A stretch of 6,899 nt of DNA from assembly GCA_016213125.1 (NCBI GenBank), contig JACRBR010000003.1, positions 1 through 6,899 of the forward strand. Reading direction: 5' to 3'. Below the pieces are notes generated by a model, which worked only from the letters and a program-made list of their open reading frames with translations, was not told the DNA's origin and made no database searches. Within the stretch, counting starts at the first letter, position 1. The number at the start of each line of letters is the position of its first letter. Positions 5,521 to 6,899 of this stretch are shown piece after piece. The DNA comes from Chloroflexota bacterium. GTDB lineage: Bacteria; Chloroflexota; Dehalococcoidia; DSTF01; JACRBR01. The position numbers and the translations under genes were made by a program.

Positions 5521-6231
5521 CTAGTCCAGGGGTCCCGGAGGCGGTGGCGGCGGAGGAGGCGGCGCGCACCCATCGTCGTCCGCGTCAGCGCTCGCGCTCG
5601 CGCTCAGGCTGTCACTCGCCGATGCGCTCGTGCTCGTGCTGGTGCTGAGGCTGTCGCTCAAGCTCGTGCTGGCGCTGAGGCTGTCACTCAGGCTCGTGCT
5701 CGCGCTGAGGCTGGTACTGGCGCTGCTGCTGAGGCTCGTGCTGGCGCTTGCGCTGGCAGCACTCGCCGTGCCCGCAACGCCGTCGCCGTCAGCGATGCAA
5801 TCGTCGGCCGCGGCGCAGTCGGCGCTGTCGCTAACGCTTGTGCCCGCGCTGGTGCTCAGGCTGTCGCTGACGCTTGTGCTCGTGCTGGTGCTCAGGCTGT
5901 CGCTGACGCTCGTGCTCGTGCTCGTGCTCAGGCTGGTGCTGGTGCTGACACTGCCCGAAGCTGCGCCGCAGGCGCCGCTGTCGCTGGCGTCGTCGCTGTC
6001 CGGCCCGTCGCCGCTGCCACCGGCCGGCGCGGGACCGTCGTCGTCATCATCGTCGTCGTCATCGCTGAGTGTGGTCTGGCCGGGCATCGCCGCCAGCCGG
6101 TCGTCTTCATCGGCTGCCGCCGCCGGCTTCGCGCCCAGCGCGACCGCGGTCAGGCTGAGGAAGACGGCGGCGAAGACGCCGAAGACCAGCACCAGCCGGC
6201 TCCGCCCGTGGAGTGCATCGGACATGTACAT
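5521..6231 (-). CDS. Secreted acidic Ser-X repeat protein of unknown function
   Basis: 236 residues. A signal peptide is clear: basic start (Arg10, Arg12), hydrophobic core 13-32, and an Ala-rich cleavage region near 37-40 before ADEDD. The mature part holds Asp9 (57-65) and a Gly/Asp/Ser-rich stretch. Two blocks follow in which Ser occupies every second residue almost without break (94-136 and about 160-214). The first carries a 12-residue unit, STSTSVSDSLST; the second carries 10-residue STSLSDSLSA-type units. Between them DCAAADDCIADGDG (138-151) has two Cys and a DGDG that could bind calcium. The tail is acidic, then Pro9 and GPLD. No sortase motif or C-terminal anchor is seen. It may be a surface or matrix component, but I do not recognise a family. 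The repeats make alignment-based naming unreliable. ATG at 6229-6231 is preferred because of its SD. Confidence 0.75.
   Translation of the reverse strand: MYMSDALHGRSRLVLVFGVFAAVFLSLTAVALGAKPAAAADEDDRLAAMPGQTTLSDDDDDDDDDGPAPAGGSGDGPDSDDASDSGACGAASGSVSTSTSLSTSTSTSVSDSLSTSTSTSVSDSLSTSAGTSVSDSADCAAADDCIADGDGVAGTASAASASASTSLSSSASTSLSASTSLSDSLSASTSLSDSLSTSTSTSASASDSLSASASADADDDGCAPPPPPPPPPGPLD
5590..5754 (-). repeat. Ser-X coding repeat, block 2
   Basis: Degenerate hexanucleotide-period repeat within the Ser-rich gene, encoding residues 160-214 with Ser at nearly every even position and STSLSDSLSA/T units of 30 bp. X is mostly Thr, Ala, Leu or Asp. Confidence 0.85.
5824..5952 (-). repeat. Ser-X coding repeat, block 1
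   Basis: Encodes residues 94-136 with Ser at every even position. It contains a near-identical 36-bp tandem unit (copies starting at 5851 and 5887 on the plus strand) that specifies STSTSVSDSLST, so the block probably grew by recent in-frame duplication. Confidence 0.85.
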
Positions 6232-6496
6232 TGGTTGGACTCCCCATCGTGCTATGCGCCCTGACGCGGTTGCCCGGAGTCGCGCGCCCTCCGTCGCCGC
6301 GTCTCCCCGCATCCGAAAGTGATCCGACCGCCTCTGCGAACCGCTCTTTTGTGCCCCATCCGCGCGCACCCGCTGCGTTCGCTACGGTCCGTCGCCGACA
6401 ATATCGCTGGGACCATCACGGGAGTTACGTGGTTGGCGCCCTGTCGATGGGGGGAACTCGAAAGATGATGCGACGCGTCGGTATGCGGGTGCGATC
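6232..6496. other. Divergent intergenic region before the Ser-rich and phosphotransferase genes
   Basis: 265 bp between divergent genes, so it should hold promoters in both directions. I found no convincing -35/-10 pair, only AT-richer CAATATC near 6399-6405. Frames open on both strands here are Arg/Pro-rich, lack family signatures, and look like GC-rich noise. The leftward SD is at 6240-6245. Confidence 0.5.
6240..6245 (-). promoter_or_regulatory. Ribosome binding site deciding the Ser-rich protein start
   Basis: GGGGAG on the minus strand lies 8 nt before ATG 6229-6231 and 14 nt before the next in-frame ATG at 6223-6225. This favours the MYMSDAL start over MSDAL and over longer frames further upstream. 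Confidence 0.55.
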
Positions 6497-6899
6497 GTGA
6501 ACCTGCGCGCACGTGCGACTGCATCTGGCGGTACGCCTGGCGGCGCGGCGCTGATCCCTCACGACCCGACCCTCCCCGGCCTGCCAGCCCTGTTCGACCG
6601 CGACTGGTACGGCGAGCACTTCTACCGACTCCACCCCGAGGTCGACGTCGCCGTCCCGCAGATCGAGGCGCGGCGCCTGACATATCGGCCGGGCCAGCGC
6701 GCGCTCGTTACCTATGTCGCATCCCAGAACTTCGGGGACTGGACACTGGACCACGAGTACGCGGCCGAGCTCGTTGCGGGCGAGTCCGAGCCCCGGCTCT
6801 TCCGCTATCCCGACGATCCGTACCTGCCCGGCCTGGCCCGTGCCGCGTCCGCGGTCGACGGAGACGATATGCTGAGCGAGCATGTCTGCCTGCGGAGCA
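6497..6899 (+). CDS. Phosphotransferase (aminoglycoside-phosphotransferase-like kinase), N-terminal part
   Basis: 134 codons are present; the gene runs off the right edge. After a low-complexity start, LFDRDWYGEHFYRL (32-45), RLTYRPGQRALVTYV (60-74) and LFRYPDDPYLPGLARAAS (101-118) resemble the N-lobe of APH/choline-kinase-like proteins. In that family, an L-x-Y-(K/R)-P-x-R-R-x-(V/L) strand precedes an F-P-x-D-x-x-L-P-x-L segment. The catalytic HGD and metal-binding DFD motifs would lie beyond the window, so activity cannot be judged. Members phosphorylate small hydroxylated compounds such as sugars, choline or antibiotics. The start is taken as GTG 6497-6499, since no in-frame ATG lies just upstream. 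Its first bases overlap the TGA of a possible 11-codon frame. The SD is weak, so the exact start is uncertain. Confidence 0.62.
   Translation, partial: MNLRARATASGGTPGGAALIPHDPTLPGLPALFDRDWYGEHFYRLHPEVDVAVPQIEARRLTYRPGQRALVTYVASQNFGDWTLDHEYAAELVAGESEPRLFRYPDDPYLPGLARAASAVDGDDMLSEHVCLRS

Noticed and set aside
5820..5960. CRISPR-like appearance of regularly spaced near-identical units
   Set aside because: The units abut with no unique spacers, keep codon phase and encode a continuous Ser-X protein repeat.
5630..6322. Plus-strand Leu-rich 230-codon frame (Leu-Val-Leu-Ala repeats) resembling a membrane protein
   Set aside because: It is the mirror of the Ser-X repeats (AGC/GAGC-type codons read as CTC/GCT on the other strand). 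The minus-strand frame has a signal peptide, an SD and a coherent domain layout.

Overview
This is a GC-rich, gene-dense stretch of bacterial DNA with metabolic and accessory genes from several pathways. It contains no rRNA, tRNA, integrase or transposase that I can recognise. High GC content, little Shine-Dalgarno (SD) signal, dispersed AGAACCT/AGAACTT heptamers and a GCGGGCTGAAAGCCCGC hairpin repeat together suggest a metagenomic or environmental Chloroflexota-like or actinobacterial-like genome. That placement is inference; no marker gene in the window fixes it.

Layout. Minus strand, 1-119: the 5' end of a phosphonoacetaldehyde hydrolase (phnX), cut by the window edge. 120-347: a non-coding island of two heptamer-repeat patches flanking a hairpin. 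Minus strand, 348-1610: an acyl-CoA dehydrogenase-fold flavoprotein without the usual C-terminal catalytic glutamate. Minus strand, 1745-3040 and 3037-3414: a translationally coupled pair. The promoter-proximal gene encodes a 125-residue regulator joining a LuxR-type helix-turn-helix (HTH) to a ClpX-type C4 zinc finger. The second encodes an erythromycin-esterase-family hydrolase. A 118-bp divergent promoter region separates this pair from a plus-strand five-bladed beta-propeller glycosidase (3533-4435).

The glycosidase converges, over a second copy of the hairpin repeat, on a minus-strand tandem-GNAT acetyltransferase (4500-5444). Upstream of that lies a perfect 12-bp stem-loop, and then a minus-strand gene (5521-6231) for a secreted, very acidic protein with long Ser-X dipeptide repeats, an Asp9 run and a Pro9 tail. 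From 6497 the window ends in the 5' part of a plus-strand phosphotransferase (aminoglycoside-phosphotransferase-like kinase).

Apart from the regulator/esterase pair, the genes look like separate transcription units. The two points most worth following up are the LuxR-HTH/ClpX-zinc-finger fusion coupled to an Ere-family hydrolase, and the Ser-X repeat exported protein.
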